From assembly GCF_012927345.1 (NCBI RefSeq), contig NZ_JABBGJ010000004.1, positions 1 through 64,000 of the forward strand: DNA of 64,000 bases. Reading direction: 5' to 3'. The position numbers were made by a program, and so were the translations under genes. Below, piece by piece: positions 44,729 through 54,279 of the stretch; positions within the stretch are counted from its first letter, which is position 1; each line of letters opens with the position of its first letter. Source of the DNA: Paraburkholderia polaris (GTDB taxonomy: Bacteria; Pseudomonadota; Gammaproteobacteria; Burkholderiales; Burkholderiaceae). The notes under the pieces were generated by a model. That model did no database searches and was not told the origin of the DNA. It saw only the letters and a list, made by a program, of their open reading frames with translations.

Positions 44729-45876
44729 CCCCTACCGATGCGCTCATTGACGCCCTTCGTCCCGAAGTGCGCGCATTGCCCACCTATAACGCGGGGTTGT
44801 CCGCGGGACATGTGCGCGAGCAGTTCGGCGTGACACGCATCGCCAAACTCGCCAGCAACGAAAATCCGTACGGTGCCAGCGCACGCGTGGCCGATGCGCT
44901 GGCGCAGGCGCTGGCCGACGGCGTCGCTGTTTATCCCGACCCGACCTGTGGTGGGTTGCGGGCCGCACTGGCGGCCCGTCTTCCCGTCGATGCCGGACAA
45001 CTGGTGTTCGGCAACGGCTCCGAGGAACTCCTGTCCGTGGCGGCGCACACGTTTCTCGCACCCGGCGACGAGGTGGTCACCGTCGTGCCGTCGTTCGGAC
45101 TGCACGTCATCTGCCCGCAAAGCGTTGGCGCTACCGTGACGACCGTTCCGATGCGTGGCCTCGAATTTGACGTCGACGCACTCTGCGCTGCGCTCACGCC
45201 CCGCACCCGGATGCTGCTGGTGAGCAACCCGTCCAATCCTGTCGGCTGCGCGATGGACGGCGCGCAGATCAGGCGCCTGCTGTCCTGTGTGTCGCCCGGC
45301 ACGCTGGTCGTCTGGGACGAAGCGTATTACGAGTATGCCGTCGCCACGCCGGGTTATGCGGACTGCCTGGCGTTGCTGGCGGAATCCGGGTTGCCGTGGC
45401 TCGTGCTGCGGACGTTTTCCAAAGCGTATGGGCTTGCCGGATTACGGATCGGGTATGGCATCGCATCGGACTCGCGGCTCGCTGATCTGATGAACCGGGT
45501 GCGTACGCCATTCAATATCAATCATCTCGCTCAGTGTGCCGCGGTTGCAGCCCTCTCCGACCCGGAGCACGTTGCCGCCAGCGTTGCGCACGTGACGTGT
45601 GAACGCGAGGGGATGCGCGCATCCTTGCTCGCGCTCGGCTATAGCCCGGCGCGGTCCCGTGCGAATTTTCTGTTTTTCGACGCCTATGAGGACGCGGTCG
45701 CGCTGTCGCAGCGACTATTACATGAAGGTGTGATCGTCAAACCCTGGCGAGAAAAAGGCTACGCGAACTGCCTGCGCGTTTCGATCGGCAGCCGCGACGA
45801 CAACGATCTGTTTATCGGGGCGCTTACCCGTCTGGGCGCAGTAGAGAGCAGAGGAACACAAATTGAAATCCACTGA
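44725..45876 (+). CDS. HisC-like PLP aminotransferase
   Basis: 383 residues, fold-type I. PLP Lys233 is in [17 protein letters not shown], Asp198 in [10 protein letters not shown], Asn171 in SNPSNPVG, and SNENPYG near the N-terminus is the HisC signature. HisC makes L-histidinol-phosphate from the imidazole-acetol phosphate; homologues accept aromatic amino acids and keto acids. Here it is coupled to an importer and sits with hutH, so a reaction between imidazolyl-pyruvate and histidine is the simplest proposal. No hisBCDE neighbours, so not the biosynthetic gene. Confidence 0.9.
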   Translation: MTPTDALIDALRPEVRALPTYNAGLSAGHVREQFGVTRIAKLASNENPYGASARVADALAQALADGVAVYPDPTCGGLRAALAARLPVDAGQLVFGNGSEELLSVAAHTFLAPGDEVVTVVPSFGLHVICPQSVGATVTTVPMRGLEFDVDALCAALTPRTRMLLVSNPSNPVGCAMDGAQIRRLLSCVSPGTLVVWDEAYYEYAVATPGYADCLALLAESGLPWLVLRTFSKAYGLAGLRIGYGIASDSRLADLMNRVRTPFNINHLAQCAAVAALSDPEHVAASVAHVTCEREGMRASLLALGYSPARSRANFLFFDAYEDAVALSQRLLHEGVIVKPWREKGYANCLRVSIGSRDDNDLFIGALTRLGAVESRGTQIEIH

Positions 45877-46738
45877 ACGTAACCCACGCTCCTCCATGAA
45901 TGACGTAGCAAACCAGGCCGGTGCCGGGGGCCAACGCGGGGACAAACGCGGGGGCCAACACGGAGGCAGACGCGCGGTCCAGCGCGTCACCGCACCTGCG
46001 GTCACGGCCGAAGGGCCGGCCATCGCCCGTTATGAGCGCGTCAAGACCTATATCCGGACCACCATCGACGCGGGCACATGGCGATCGGGCGATCGCATTC
46101 CATCCGAGTTAAGTCTGGTTGAAACACTCGGCGTGTCGCGCATGACCGTGAATCGTGCCTTGCGTGAGTTGAGCGACGAAGGCCTGCTCACCCGGTTATC
46201 GGGTGTCGGCACGTTCGTCGCTGAGAGCAAACCGCAATCCACCCTGCTGATGATCGCCCATATTGGCGACGAAATCCGCTCGCGTGGTCATGAATACAGC
46301 TTCAGGACATTGTTGCAAAGACGGGAAACCGCGTCGGCCGTCGTGTCGAATGCGCTGGGACTTGAACCGGGCGCCTCGGTGTTCCACGTGATCTGCGTGC
46401 ACCGGGAAAATGGTCTGCCGGTCCAGTTGGAAGATCGATATGTCAATCCTGCGGTGGCGCCGGCGTTTCTCGACCAGGACTTCAACAACGCACGCCCGTC
46501 CGCGTATCTGTACAGCACCGTGCCGCTGGATGAAATCGAACACGTCGTCGATGCGGGTCTTGTGACCGCAACTGAGGCGCAACTGCTGGAAATTTCCAAT
46601 GGGGAACCCTGCCTCACGCTGGTGCGGCGTACGTGGACAGGAGGTGTCGCGGTCACTTTCGCCCGCTTCGTCCATCCGGGGTCGCGCTATCGGCTTGGTT
46701 GCCGCTTTACGCCCGATCTCGCCCAGCGACAAGGCTAG
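45863..46738 (+). CDS. HutC-like GntR-family repressor
   Basis: 291 residues from a TTG start, with GAGGA 7 bases upstream, overlapping the aminotransferase stop by 14 bases; an ATG 33 bases later is possible but lacks a ribosome site. Residues 1-50 are a low-complexity Gly/Arg/Gln tail. The winged HTH is at about 55-120 (WRSGDRIPSELSLVETLGVS, then RMTVNRALRELSDEGLLTR), followed by a UTRA effector domain (PVQLEDRYVNPAVAPAFLDQ, ending HPGSRYRLGCRF), as in HutC. HutC senses urocanate. It probably represses this cluster through the two GTATATAC operators. Confidence 0.92.
   Translation: MKSTERNPRSSMNDVANQAGAGGQRGDKRGGQHGGRRAVQRVTAPAVTAEGPAIARYERVKTYIRTTIDAGTWRSGDRIPSELSLVETLGVSRMTVNRALRELSDEGLLTRLSGVGTFVAESKPQSTLLMIAHIGDEIRSRGHEYSFRTLLQRRETASAVVSNALGLEPGASVFHVICVHRENGLPVQLEDRYVNPAVAPAFLDQDFNNARPSAYLYSTVPLDEIEHVVDAGLVTATEAQLLEISNGEPCLTLVRRTWTGGVAVTFARFVHPGSRYRLGCRFTPDLAQRQG
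45926..45973. repeat. Two tandem copies of a 24-bp unit inside the regulator gene
   Basis: GGGGGCCAACGCGGGGACAA (first 20 bases of unit 1, 45926-45949) is followed directly by a second copy (45950-45973) that differs at four positions. Encodes the Gly/Gln/Arg-rich N-terminal tail of the HutC-like protein; 24 bases keeps the frame. Confidence 0.75.
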
Positions 46739-46777
46739 CGCTGCCGTGTTTTCTTCACTTGCTCATATCGGACAGTC

Positions 46778-48331
46778 ATGAAACAGATCGACAACCTTAT
46801 TACCCTCGTGCCTGGCAAGGTCCGGCTCGATCAGTTGCGCAGCGTGCTGCGCGACACCACACCAATTGAAATCGACGCTAGTGCGTTTCCATCAGTCGAA
46901 CGCAGCCACGCAGTGGTCGATGATGTGATCGCCCGCGGCCAGGTGGTCTATGGAATCAACACCGGCTTCGGCAAGATGGCGCAAACCGTGATCCCACCGG
47001 ACAAACTCGCCGAGTTGCAAAGGAATCTTGTGCTGTCGCATAGCGTCGGCACCGGCGCCCTCCTCGCCGACAGCACGGTGCGCCTCGTGATGACATTGAA
47101 GGCGATCAGTCTGGCTCGCGGTCATTCCGGCGTGCGCCCGGAAGCGATTCGCGCGCTCGTGCGACTGATCAACGCCGGTGTCTATCCCTGCATTCCGGCG
47201 AAGGGGTCGGTCGGCGCGTCGGGCGATCTGGCGCCGCTCGCGCATATGACTTCGATGTTGATCGGCGTCGGCGACGCACGCGTCGGTGGCGAACGCGTCA
47301 GCGCGCTCGAAGGCTTGCGCCACGCCGGATTGGAACCGCTGCAACTCGGCCCGAAGGAAGGGCTGGCCTTTCTCAATGGCACACAGGTCTCAACCGCGCT
47401 GGCACTAGTGGGCCTGTTCGCCGCGGAAGACGTGTTCGCGTCCGCCGTACTGGCCGGGGCGATGTCTCTTGAAGCGATCAAGGGCTCACTCGTGCCGTTC
47501 GATAGCCGCATTCACGCGGCGCGCGGACAACCTGGCCAGATCGACGTGGCAGCGGCTTACCGGGCGGTTCTTCAGGACAGCCCGATCGTGTCGTCACATC
47601 GCGACTGCGGGCGCGTGCAGGATCCCTATTCGATTCGCTGCCAGCCCCAGGTCATGGGCGCATGTCTGGATCAGTTACGCCACGCCGCCGAAGTCTTGCG
47701 CATCGAAGCGAATGCGGCCTCGGACAATCCCCTGGTCTTTGCAGACGAAGGCGACGTGCTGTCGGGTGGAAATTTCCACGCCGAGCCGGTCGCGATCGCA
47801 GCAGACGACATCGCGATTGCAATCGCCGAAATCGGCGCGCTGTCCGAACGACGCCTCGCCTTGCTGCTCGATTCAAATCTATCGGGCTTGCCGCCGTTCC
47901 TGGTCAGTGACGGGGGCCTTCACTCGGGGTTCATGATTGCGCAGGTCACGGCCGCGGCGCTTGCATCGGAAAACAAATCACTCGCCCATCCTGCCAGCGT
48001 CGACAGCCTGCCAACCTCCGCCAATCAGGAAGATCACGTGTCGATGGCGACGTTCGCCGCGCGGCGCCTCGGAGACATGGCGGAAAACACCGCCGTTGTG
48101 GTCGGCATCGAAGCGATGGCCGCGGCGCAAGGCATCGAGTTTCATCGCCCCCTGCGTTCGAGTGCGGCGCTCGAACGTGTGATCGGGAACATTCGCGAGA
48201 GCGTGGCCTTTTATGAAAAGGACCGCTTTTTCGCTGACGATATCGCAGCGATGAAAGCATGGGTGTCAGACTGCAAGGCGCCGGAAGACGTCACCACGCT
48301 GCTGCCAAGTCATCTGGCTGCTACGGTCTGA
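46778..48331 (+). CDS. hutH: Histidine ammonia-lyase
   Basis: 517 residues, full HAL length. Deaminates L-histidine to urocanate in the cytoplasm. The MIO prosthetic group forms from Ala147-Ser148-Gly149 in [14 protein letters not shown]. Tyr58 of YGINTGFG is the catalytic base. The Ser87-His88 pair in LSHSVG marks histidine specificity rather than Phe or Tyr. It is the last gene of the cluster, 39 bases after the HutC-like gene, and is followed by a strong terminator. No hutU, hutI or hutG is nearby, so urocanate must be handled by a hut operon elsewhere. Possibly a second hutH. Confidence 0.97.
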   Translation: MKQIDNLITLVPGKVRLDQLRSVLRDTTPIEIDASAFPSVERSHAVVDDVIARGQVVYGINTGFGKMAQTVIPPDKLAELQRNLVLSHSVGTGALLADSTVRLVMTLKAISLARGHSGVRPEAIRALVRLINAGVYPCIPAKGSVGASGDLAPLAHMTSMLIGVGDARVGGERVSALEGLRHAGLEPLQLGPKEGLAFLNGTQVSTALALVGLFAAEDVFASAVLAGAMSLEAIKGSLVPFDSRIHAARGQPGQIDVAAAYRAVLQDSPIVSSHRDCGRVQDPYSIRCQPQVMGACLDQLRHAAEVLRIEANAASDNPLVFADEGDVLSGGNFHAEPVAIAADDIAIAIAEIGALSERRLALLLDSNLSGLPPFLVSDGGLHSGFMIAQVTAAALASENKSLAHPASVDSLPTSANQEDHVSMATFAARRLGDMAENTAVVVGIEAMAAAQGIEFHRPLRSSAALERVIGNIRESVAFYEKDRFFADDIAAMKAWVSDCKAPEDVTTLLPSHLAATV

Positions 48332-48337
48332 TCGCGC

Positions 48338-48370
48338 GCGGCGGCGACGCATACCTGTCGTCGCCGCCGC
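48338..48370 (+). terminator. Rho-independent terminator of the hutH operon
   Basis: GCGGCGGCGACG pairs perfectly (12 bp) with CGTCGCCGCCGC over a 9-base loop and is followed by GTTTTGG. It begins 6 bases after the hutH stop codon. Confidence 0.85.
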
Positions 48371-48760
48371 GTTTTGGCGTAAAAACATGAAGGGAACATC
48401 CCATCCGTCAGGAATGTCATATGGAAGACACCCGCGCTTTCGGTTCACCCCCGCGGCGGCAATTGCAGGTGCGTGACAATGATCAATGCACGCGCTTCCT
48501 GCTCGTGTGGAGCGATTCCGGCGACGGAGCGGCCGTACTCGCAACCAGCCGGACTTCCAGTTGATCGAGCCGCGGATGCATCAGTTACCGGACATCCTGA
48601 CTGCGGCGTGAGTCGCGAAGCGGGTCGCCTCAAAACCCGGCAAGTGCGAAACGCTCATCGCCAACTGCCCGCGCCTCTCTGAACCCAACTCAACATCAGT
48701 TCACCCCAGCCGACATGCGCCAAAGCATTGCGCATTTCTGAAACCGACCGGGGTGCGGCG
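48371..48760. other. Gene-free stretch
   Basis: About 390 bases between the hutH terminator and the ParA-like gene (convergent). Short frames on both strands resemble no family. Nothing further could be supported. Confidence 0.4.
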
Positions 48761-49456
48761 CTACAAGGCGACCTTAGCCAATTCACCATAAGTGCGATGT
48801 AGCCACACCTTGACGCGTTGCCGCTCCAGCAGGCCCAAGCCAACGGCGGCGCGGTCGTGATGATTGATCGCTGCCCAGAAGCTTGCGCTTTGTCGATCGA
48901 CCTTCTGCATCGTCGTGTCGGGCAGCCGGCGCAGGGTGATCACGCTCGCGCCGAGCGCTTCAGCACGCGCGCGTTCACCGGATGCGTCCAGAATCTCGAA
49001 CCGGTCACCGCGAATTTCGTTCAATACGACCACGAGCTTGAGTCGTCCACCAAACTGGTCAAGCCACTGTCGCAGAAGATCGACCGAATCGCGTCCTGCG
49101 TCCATGACGTGCCACCAGGTCAGCGTTAGACCGTGCTCTTCGGCAAGACCGATGACGTCCGTGTCGTCCAGCCATTGTCCGATAGTCTGCTGCGTTTGGG
49201 CGGCAAGGTCGACCAGAACACGCCGCTGGGGATCTTCGACTGCATGTTCGATAATGGGATCGAGGCTGTCGTGTTGATCGAGTACTGCCGGAGCTGCAAA
49301 ATCGGCATAGAAGCGCAACAAGGCACCATGCGATTTGTCGGTGTCAAAGCCGACAAACGGAATGCCCTTGTCGATAAAATGCTGGGCCAAAACGCGGGCG
49401 ACCAGCGATTTTCCGACGCCGCCCTTCTCACCGCCGATAAAGTGAATGAAGCTCAT
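48761..49456 (-). CDS. ParA/TraL-like P-loop ATPase
   Basis: 231 residues. Deviant Walker A EKGGVGKS near residue 10-17, after FIHFIGG; switch I-like VGFDTDKSHG; Walker B-like RRVLVDLAAQT; base-recognition LKLVVVLNEIRG. This is the MinD/ParA/ArsA superfamily, closest in layout to plasmid-transfer TraL or mobilisation ATPases. AAAGGA lies 9 bases before the ATG; a 22-codon extension was dropped. No ParB, parS or transfer genes are next to it, so its role is unknown. Possibly an orphan from a mobile element. Confidence 0.8.
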   Translation of the reverse strand: MSFIHFIGGEKGGVGKSLVARVLAQHFIDKGIPFVGFDTDKSHGALLRFYADFAAPAVLDQHDSLDPIIEHAVEDPQRRVLVDLAAQTQQTIGQWLDDTDVIGLAEEHGLTLTWWHVMDAGRDSVDLLRQWLDQFGGRLKLVVVLNEIRGDRFEILDASGERARAEALGASVITLRRLPDTTMQKVDRQSASFWAAINHHDRAAVGLGLLERQRVKVWLHRTYGELAKVAL

Positions 49457-49517
49457 CTGTGCAGATCCTTTGTCATGAAGCCAGCTGGGTTGAAAGCGAA
49501 AAATACCAGATTTCGGA

Positions 49518-49694
49518 GGCAAAACGGCACAGCAGTGTGGACAGCGGCGCGAGAAATCCGGTCTGGCGCAATTGGTCGAGTGCGAGCCGGAATGCTTCGA
49601 TCGTTTGCGAGTCGCACGCGATCAGCGATTGCAGATAGGCTTCGTAGCACGCACAGCATGCAACCCAGATCGCGAAACCAAAACGCGATGAAAT
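49518..49694 (-). pseudogene. Remnant of a TPR-type ATPase regulator
   Basis: The minus strand reads ISSRFGFAIWVACCACYEAY, then FRLALDQLRQTGFLAPLSTL and LCRFA. This matches, residue for residue at many positions, the C-terminal region of the intact regulator at 7341 (SRMSFPIWIAACACYEQCVA ... AIERLTQTGFRAPLTFLLCR). No DNA-binding or ATPase domain is present around it, and the flanking frames are broken. It is a degraded paralog of which only about 60 residues are recognisable. Confidence 0.75.
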
Positions 49695-50125
49695 CTGCCT
49701 CGGAAGAACGAGACCGCGCTGGGCCGTCGCAGACTCGCCGGTGAAAAATCGCGGAGACAAATTCGAAGGAAATCGTAATGCCTCGCCGAGTGCCCGACAA
49801 GCGGGACCATCCCATGATGCCCGACTACGATGACGAACAATTGAACACCGTTGCGCGTTTTTTCTCTGCGTGCTATCCCGCGGTCTCATTGGTTCGCCCG
49901 CCATGCGCGATCGAGCCGGTAGATGGTCATCGAGCCAACTTTGTACGGCGTGACTTCCGCAGGCTTGCCGTCACAGCCGGCAATGGAGTCGGTTACTGCT
50001 GCGCGAACGCCCACCGGAAAAATTCCACACGATTCGCGCAGCCACATAAAGACAATATCAATCGCTAGTTCACGTGTGAAATAGCCCAATATTGGTCCGC
50101 CATAGCGTTACTGCATGACTGCGGT
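49695..50125. other. Gene-free stretch, probably decayed sequence
   Basis: Frames upstream of the TPR remnant have scattered stops and no family match. It may contain further debris of the same broken regulator. The stretch from 49905 to 50125 shows no gene or clear terminator for the binding-protein operon that ends here. Confidence 0.4.
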
Positions 50126-50977
50126 TTACTTCCCCGCGTTGACGAGCGCCTTCGGTACTGCGTGTTGCTGCAAACCCCATTTCGCGAGGATCTTCTGGTA
50201 CGTTCCGTCGGCGACCAACTGATTGAATGCGGCGGTCAGCGCGGTGGTCAGCGCCGCATTGTCTTTCGACATGCCGATTGCCGTGTACTGCGACAGGAAC
50301 GGCTGGCCGATCGGCGCATACGCGTTCTGCTCCACCGAGTTCTGGTACGGCAAGGTTTCTCCGCCCTGCACTGCCGCATCGATGCGGTTCTGCCGCAATT
50401 GCATCCGCGCATCGGACGAGCCGTCCGTGCCCACCACCTTGATTGCCGGCTTGCCTGCCTTCACGCAGTGCTCACCGCTCCAGTTCGCGATGTCGTTCGG
50501 GAACGAGGTACGCCGGCTCGTGCCGACCACCTTGCCACACAGCGCGTCCGTCGAGGCGAACTCGCCGGCGCGGGCTTTCACCGTGTAGAACTGCGGGCCG
50601 GTAGTGATGTAATCGAGGAAGTTCACCGACTCGCGGCGTGCCGGCAGATCGGTCATGCCCGACAGGATCACGTCGACACGCTTCGTGGTCAGTGCGCTCA
50701 TCATCTGGTCGAAGCTGGTTTCCTGCCATTCAAGCTTGACGCCGAGCTTCGCGGCGAGCGCTTCACCGAGATCGACGTCGAAGCCCATCAGCTTGTCGGT
50801 GGCCGGGTCCTTGTATTCGAACGGCGGATAGTTCGGCACGATCGCCGCGACGAGCGTGCTCTTGCCAATGGACGGGATGGGCGGCGCAGCAGATTGCGCA
50901 TGAGAAAGCGGCGCATGCAATGCAACAACGCCAACGACCAGGGTGCACCACTCACGCACACGAAGGGACGCGTTCAT
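50126..50977 (-). CDS. ABC transporter substrate-binding protein (family 3)
   Basis: 283 residues. Signal peptide ends LSHA, then SBP_bac_3: STLVAAIVPNYPPFEYKDPA, GFDVDLGEALAAKLGVKLEW, VDVILSGMTDLPARRESVNF, and the C-terminal LVADGTYQKILAKWGL. The ATG used aligns with the signal peptide start. Last gene of a four-gene operon (argH-like lyase, permease, ATPase, binding protein). It should bind the compound that the lyase acts on, or a related amino acid. Confidence 0.93.
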   Translation of the reverse strand: MNASLRVREWCTLVVGVVALHAPLSHAQSAAPPIPSIGKSTLVAAIVPNYPPFEYKDPATDKLMGFDVDLGEALAAKLGVKLEWQETSFDQMMSALTTKRVDVILSGMTDLPARRESVNFLDYITTGPQFYTVKARAGEFASTDALCGKVVGTSRRTSFPNDIANWSGEHCVKAGKPAIKVVGTDGSSDARMQLRQNRIDAAVQGGETLPYQNSVEQNAYAPIGQPFLSQYTAIGMSKDNAALTTALTAAFNQLVADGTYQKILAKWGLQQHAVPKALVNAGK

Positions 50978-51037
50978 AGAAACTCGCTTGTTAGAAGAAT
51001 CTGGAGAGCGGGTCCGCACAGCGACCCGCGGTTGTGA

Positions 51038-51802
51038 TCAGGAGAGCACGGCCGAGATGAAATCCTGCGTGCGTTTATGCTTTGGCTGCCCGAGCACCTG
51101 ATCGGGCGTGCCGGTTTCCACCACCTGCCCCTGATCCATGAAGACCACCCGGTTGGCCACCTCGCGTGCAAAACCGAGTTCATGCGTCACCACGATCATC
51201 GTCATGCCGCTTTGCGCCAGGTCCCGCATCACGGCCAGCACCTCGCCCACGAGTTCAGGATCCAGCGCCGAGGTCGGCTCGTCGAACAGCATCAGTTGCG
51301 GATGCATCGCCAGTGCACGTGCAATCGCCACCCGTTGCTGCTGTCCACCGGACAGTTCCACCGGGAACGCATCGCACTTGTGACCGAGCCCTACCCGCTT
51401 CAGCAACGCACGAGCCTCTTGTTCCGCCTCCGCGCGCCGCCGCTTGAGAACCTGCACCGGGCCTTCGATCACGTTCTCCAGTGCCGTCTTGTGCGGGAAC
51501 AGATTGAATTTCTGGAACACCATGCTCGTTGCCAGACGCTGACGCGCCACTTGCCGCTCCGAGAGTTCGTGCAAGCGGTTGCCCACGCGCCGGTAGCCCG
51601 CCAGTTCGCCGTTCACCCACAGTGCTCCGTCGTTGATCTTCTCCAACTGATTGATACACCGCAGGAACGTGCTCTTACCCGAGCCCGACGGCCCGATTAC
51701 GCATAGCACCTCGCCTTTGGCCACATCCAGCGTGATGCCCTGCAGCGCCTTGAACTCGCCATATGACTTGCGCACGTCGACCGCGCGAACGATTGAATTC
51801 AT
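51038..51802 (-). CDS. ABC transporter ATP-binding protein (GlnQ/HisP type)
   Basis: 254 residues. Walker [10 protein letters not shown], signature [15 protein letters not shown], Walker [13 protein letters not shown], switch His VVTHELGFA. An ATG overlapping the permease stop (ATGA) would add 12 residues, but the internal ATG used here has AAGGAG 5 bases before it and fits the family N-terminus. Powers the single permease upstream. Confidence 0.94.
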   Translation of the reverse strand: MNSIVRAVDVRKSYGEFKALQGITLDVAKGEVLCVIGPSGSGKSTFLRCINQLEKINDGALWVNGELAGYRRVGNRLHELSERQVARQRLATSMVFQKFNLFPHKTALENVIEGPVQVLKRRRAEAEQEARALLKRVGLGHKCDAFPVELSGGQQQRVAIARALAMHPQLMLFDEPTSALDPELVGEVLAVMRDLAQSGMTMIVVTHELGFAREVANRVVFMDQGQVVETGTPDQVLGQPKHKRTQDFISAVLS

Positions 51803-51834
51803 TTCGGCTCCTTGTCCTGTCGTCACCGGCGCCT

Positions 51835-52743
51835 TCATTGCCGACCCGATGCACGTCCCGCACCGCGGGCGTAATGCCGCTCCACCCGTGACTGCGCGAA
51901 CGACAACACCGTCACCACTACCAGATACCAGACCCCGGCCACCATCAGCAGCTCGATCACCCGTGCATTCGCGTAGTAGATGTTCTCCGCGTTGTGCAGC
52001 ATCTCCGCGTACTGGATCACGCTCGCCAGCGACGTCAGCTTCACCATCCCGACCAGCTCGTTGCCGATGGGCGGCACGATCACCCGCATCGCCTGCGGCA
52101 GAATCACCCGGCGCAGCGCCTGCAGCCGCGGCATGCCGATCGACTTGGCCGCTTCATACTGGCCCGTATCCACCGACAGCAGCCCCGCACGCACTACTTC
52201 CGATGTGTATGCTCCCTGGTTGATCCCCAGACCCAACAACGCCGCGAGGAAAGGCGTCATCACGTCGACCGTGCGGAATTCGAACAGCCCCGGGATCCCC
52301 GTCGACGGAAACACCAGTGCCAGGTTGAACCACAGCAGCAGTTGCAGGATCACCGGCGTGCCGCGAAACAGCCACACATAGCCTTGCGCGACCGCCTGCA
52401 GCACCGGGTTGGGCGACAGTCGCATGATCGCAGTGATCACGCCGAGCAGCACACCCAGCGCCATTGCCAGCAGCGTCATCACGATCGTGTTGACGAGGCC
52501 CGTCAGGATCGAACGCGCCGTCAGGAACCGCGCTACGTAACGCCATTCGATCTGGCCGTGCGCGAACGCCAGCACCACATACCCAATCAGCGCGATGATC
52601 GCCGCCGAGGCCACATAACGGCCCCAGTAGCGGCGCCGCACATGCTCCAGATGCGAAATGTCGCTGATGTCGTCGCTCATCGCGGCCACCTGTTTATGAG
52701 CCTCGGCGGGCAGTCCCGCCTGATCGTTGGAAACGCTTACCAT
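51835..52743 (-). CDS. ABC transporter permease with long N-terminus
   Basis: 302 residues. About 85 residues, including one extra helix ([20 protein letters not shown]), precede the usual five-helix core. Signature [23 protein letters not shown] loop [20 protein letters not shown]. It is the only permease of the operon and presumably forms a homodimer. ATG has GGGGG 5 bases upstream and overlaps the lyase stop by 7 bases, showing co-translation. Confidence 0.93.
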   Translation of the reverse strand: MVSVSNDQAGLPAEAHKQVAAMSDDISDISHLEHVRRRYWGRYVASAAIIALIGYVVLAFAHGQIEWRYVARFLTARSILTGLVNTIVMTLLAMALGVLLGVITAIMRLSPNPVLQAVAQGYVWLFRGTPVILQLLLWFNLALVFPSTGIPGLFEFRTVDVMTPFLAALLGLGINQGAYTSEVVRAGLLSVDTGQYEAAKSIGMPRLQALRRVILPQAMRVIVPPIGNELVGMVKLTSLASVIQYAEMLHNAENIYYANARVIELLMVAGVWYLVVVTVLSFAQSRVERHYARGAGRASGRQ

Positions 52744-54170
52744 GTTGGCCCCCTGTAGTCTGCCGCCCACGCGCTCTGCCGGTCGATCGCCGCACGCAGC
52801 CGCGTAATCTGCTCTTCAACGCGAGCCGGCGCGGTGCCGCCGTAGCCGCTGCGCGCGGCCACTGCCGCTTCGAGCGTCACGTGCTCGAGCACCGACGCCT
52901 CCAGCCGCGCATCCACCTGCGCCAACGTCGCCACCGACACCTCTCCCAGCTCGATGCCCTGCTCTTCACACGCCCTCACCAGGGCGCCCGTGATCTCGTG
53001 CGCTTCGCTGAACGGAATACCGCGCAGCGCGAGCCAGTCGGCCACCTCCGTGGCGAGCGTAAAACCCAGCGGCGCCTGGCGGCGCATCTCGCCCACGTTC
53101 ACCTGCATCGTGCGGATCATGCCCGCCATGGCCGGCAACACCAGTTCCAGCGTGTCGATGCTGTCGAACGCGGCGATCTTGTCTTCCGCGAGATCACGGT
53201 TGTACGCGAGCGGCAACGACTTCAACGTCGCCAGCAAGCCGCCCAGATTGCCGATCAATCGCCCTGCCTTGCCGCGCGTAAGCTCCGCGATATCCGAGTT
53301 CTTCTTCTGCGGCATGATCGAGCTGCCCGTCGCGTAGCCATCGTCCAGCACGACCCAGCCGAACTGCCGCGTCGTCCACAGGATCACTTCCTCCGACAGC
53401 CGCGACAGGTTCACCGACAGCATGCTCGCAATGAACACGAACTCCGCCACGTGATCGCGCGAGGCGACCGCGTCGATCGAGTTCTCGCACGGCGCGTCAT
53501 AGCCCAGCTCCGCTGCCGACAGCTCTGGGCGCACACAGATCGCCGAGCCCGCCAACGCCGCCGCGCCCAGCGGCGAGCGCGCGCTGCGCCGGTCCCAGTC
53601 CACCAGACGATCGACGTCGCGGTAAATCGACTGCGCGTGCGCCAGCAGGTGATGCGCGAACACGACCGGCTGCGCCGGCTGCAGATGGGTAAAGCCCGCC
53701 GTCACGCTGCGAGTGTGCGCATTGGCCTGTTCGATCAATGCATTCTGCAAATCGATCACCGCGTGCGCCAGGGTGCGAGCCTTGTCGCGCAGGAAAAGAC
53801 GCAGGTCGTTGGCCGCCTGGTCGTTGCGCGAGCGGCCCGCGCGCAGCTTGCCGCCGGTGGCGCCCAAACGTTGCGTCAATTCGCGTTCGAGAAACGTGTG
53901 CAGGTCCTCGTCATCCTGCGAAGGTCCGATTTCGCCTGCAAGGTACTGTGCTTGCAGCCGGTCCATTTCGCCCAGCAGTTGCTGCAGTTCTTCCTCGGTC
54001 AGGATCTGTGCGCGGCGCAGTTCCTGCGCATGCGCGCGGGAACCGGCCAGATCGTAAGGCGCGAGCCGGAAGAAGCTCGGGTCCGAACGCGACAGCGCCT
54101 TGAGCGCCGCCGACGGCCCCGACTTGAAACGCCCGCCCCACAACCGCTCGGTCGGTTCAGAAATATTCAT
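52737..54170 (-). CDS. argH: Argininosuccinate-lyase-family enzyme, transporter-linked
   Basis: 477 residues, fumarase/aspartase superfamily. Signature loop GSSIMPQKKNSD at 282-292 with the catalytic Ser; His162 in THLQPAQP; LRAGRSRNDQAANDLRLFLR near 110. Argininosuccinate lyase splits argininosuccinate to arginine and fumarate. Being first in an operon with an amino-acid-type importer, and controlled by a divergent LysR rather than lying with argFGD, it is probably a paralog used to degrade an imported N-succinyl-type or argininosuccinate-like compound. Substrate not established. Confidence 0.88.
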   Translation of the reverse strand: MNISEPTERLWGGRFKSGPSAALKALSRSDPSFFRLAPYDLAGSRAHAQELRRAQILTEEELQQLLGEMDRLQAQYLAGEIGPSQDDEDLHTFLERELTQRLGATGGKLRAGRSRNDQAANDLRLFLRDKARTLAHAVIDLQNALIEQANAHTRSVTAGFTHLQPAQPVVFAHHLLAHAQSIYRDVDRLVDWDRRSARSPLGAAALAGSAICVRPELSAAELGYDAPCENSIDAVASRDHVAEFVFIASMLSVNLSRLSEEVILWTTRQFGWVVLDDGYATGSSIMPQKKNSDIAELTRGKAGRLIGNLGGLLATLKSLPLAYNRDLAEDKIAAFDSIDTLELVLPAMAGMIRTMQVNVGEMRRQAPLGFTLATEVADWLALRGIPFSEAHEITGALVRACEEQGIELGEVSVATLAQVDARLEASVLEHVTLEAAVAARSGYGGTAPARVEEQITRLRAAIDRQSAWAADYRGPTW

Positions 54171-54279
54171 CGCTGCCAGCCCTCAGTTAAGTTGGCTCCA
54201 CTGTACGTATCCAGTTTTTCTTCTTGTAGCGAGAATTAAATTCCGTTCAAATGAAATTTTTCTCAGCATCTCTTCCCGC
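54171..54279. promoter_or_regulatory. Divergent promoter region, argH operon and LysR gene
   Basis: About 110 bases, strongly A/T-rich. Symmetric elements GAATTAAATTC (54233-54243) and TTCAAATGAA (54246-54255) lie side by side and could be the GcvA-type LysR operator. Confidence 0.5.

Noticed and set aside
52881..54239. 452-codon frame opposite argH
   Set aside because: Fully antisense to a well-supported lyase gene; Arg/His/Gln-rich composition and no recognisable domain.
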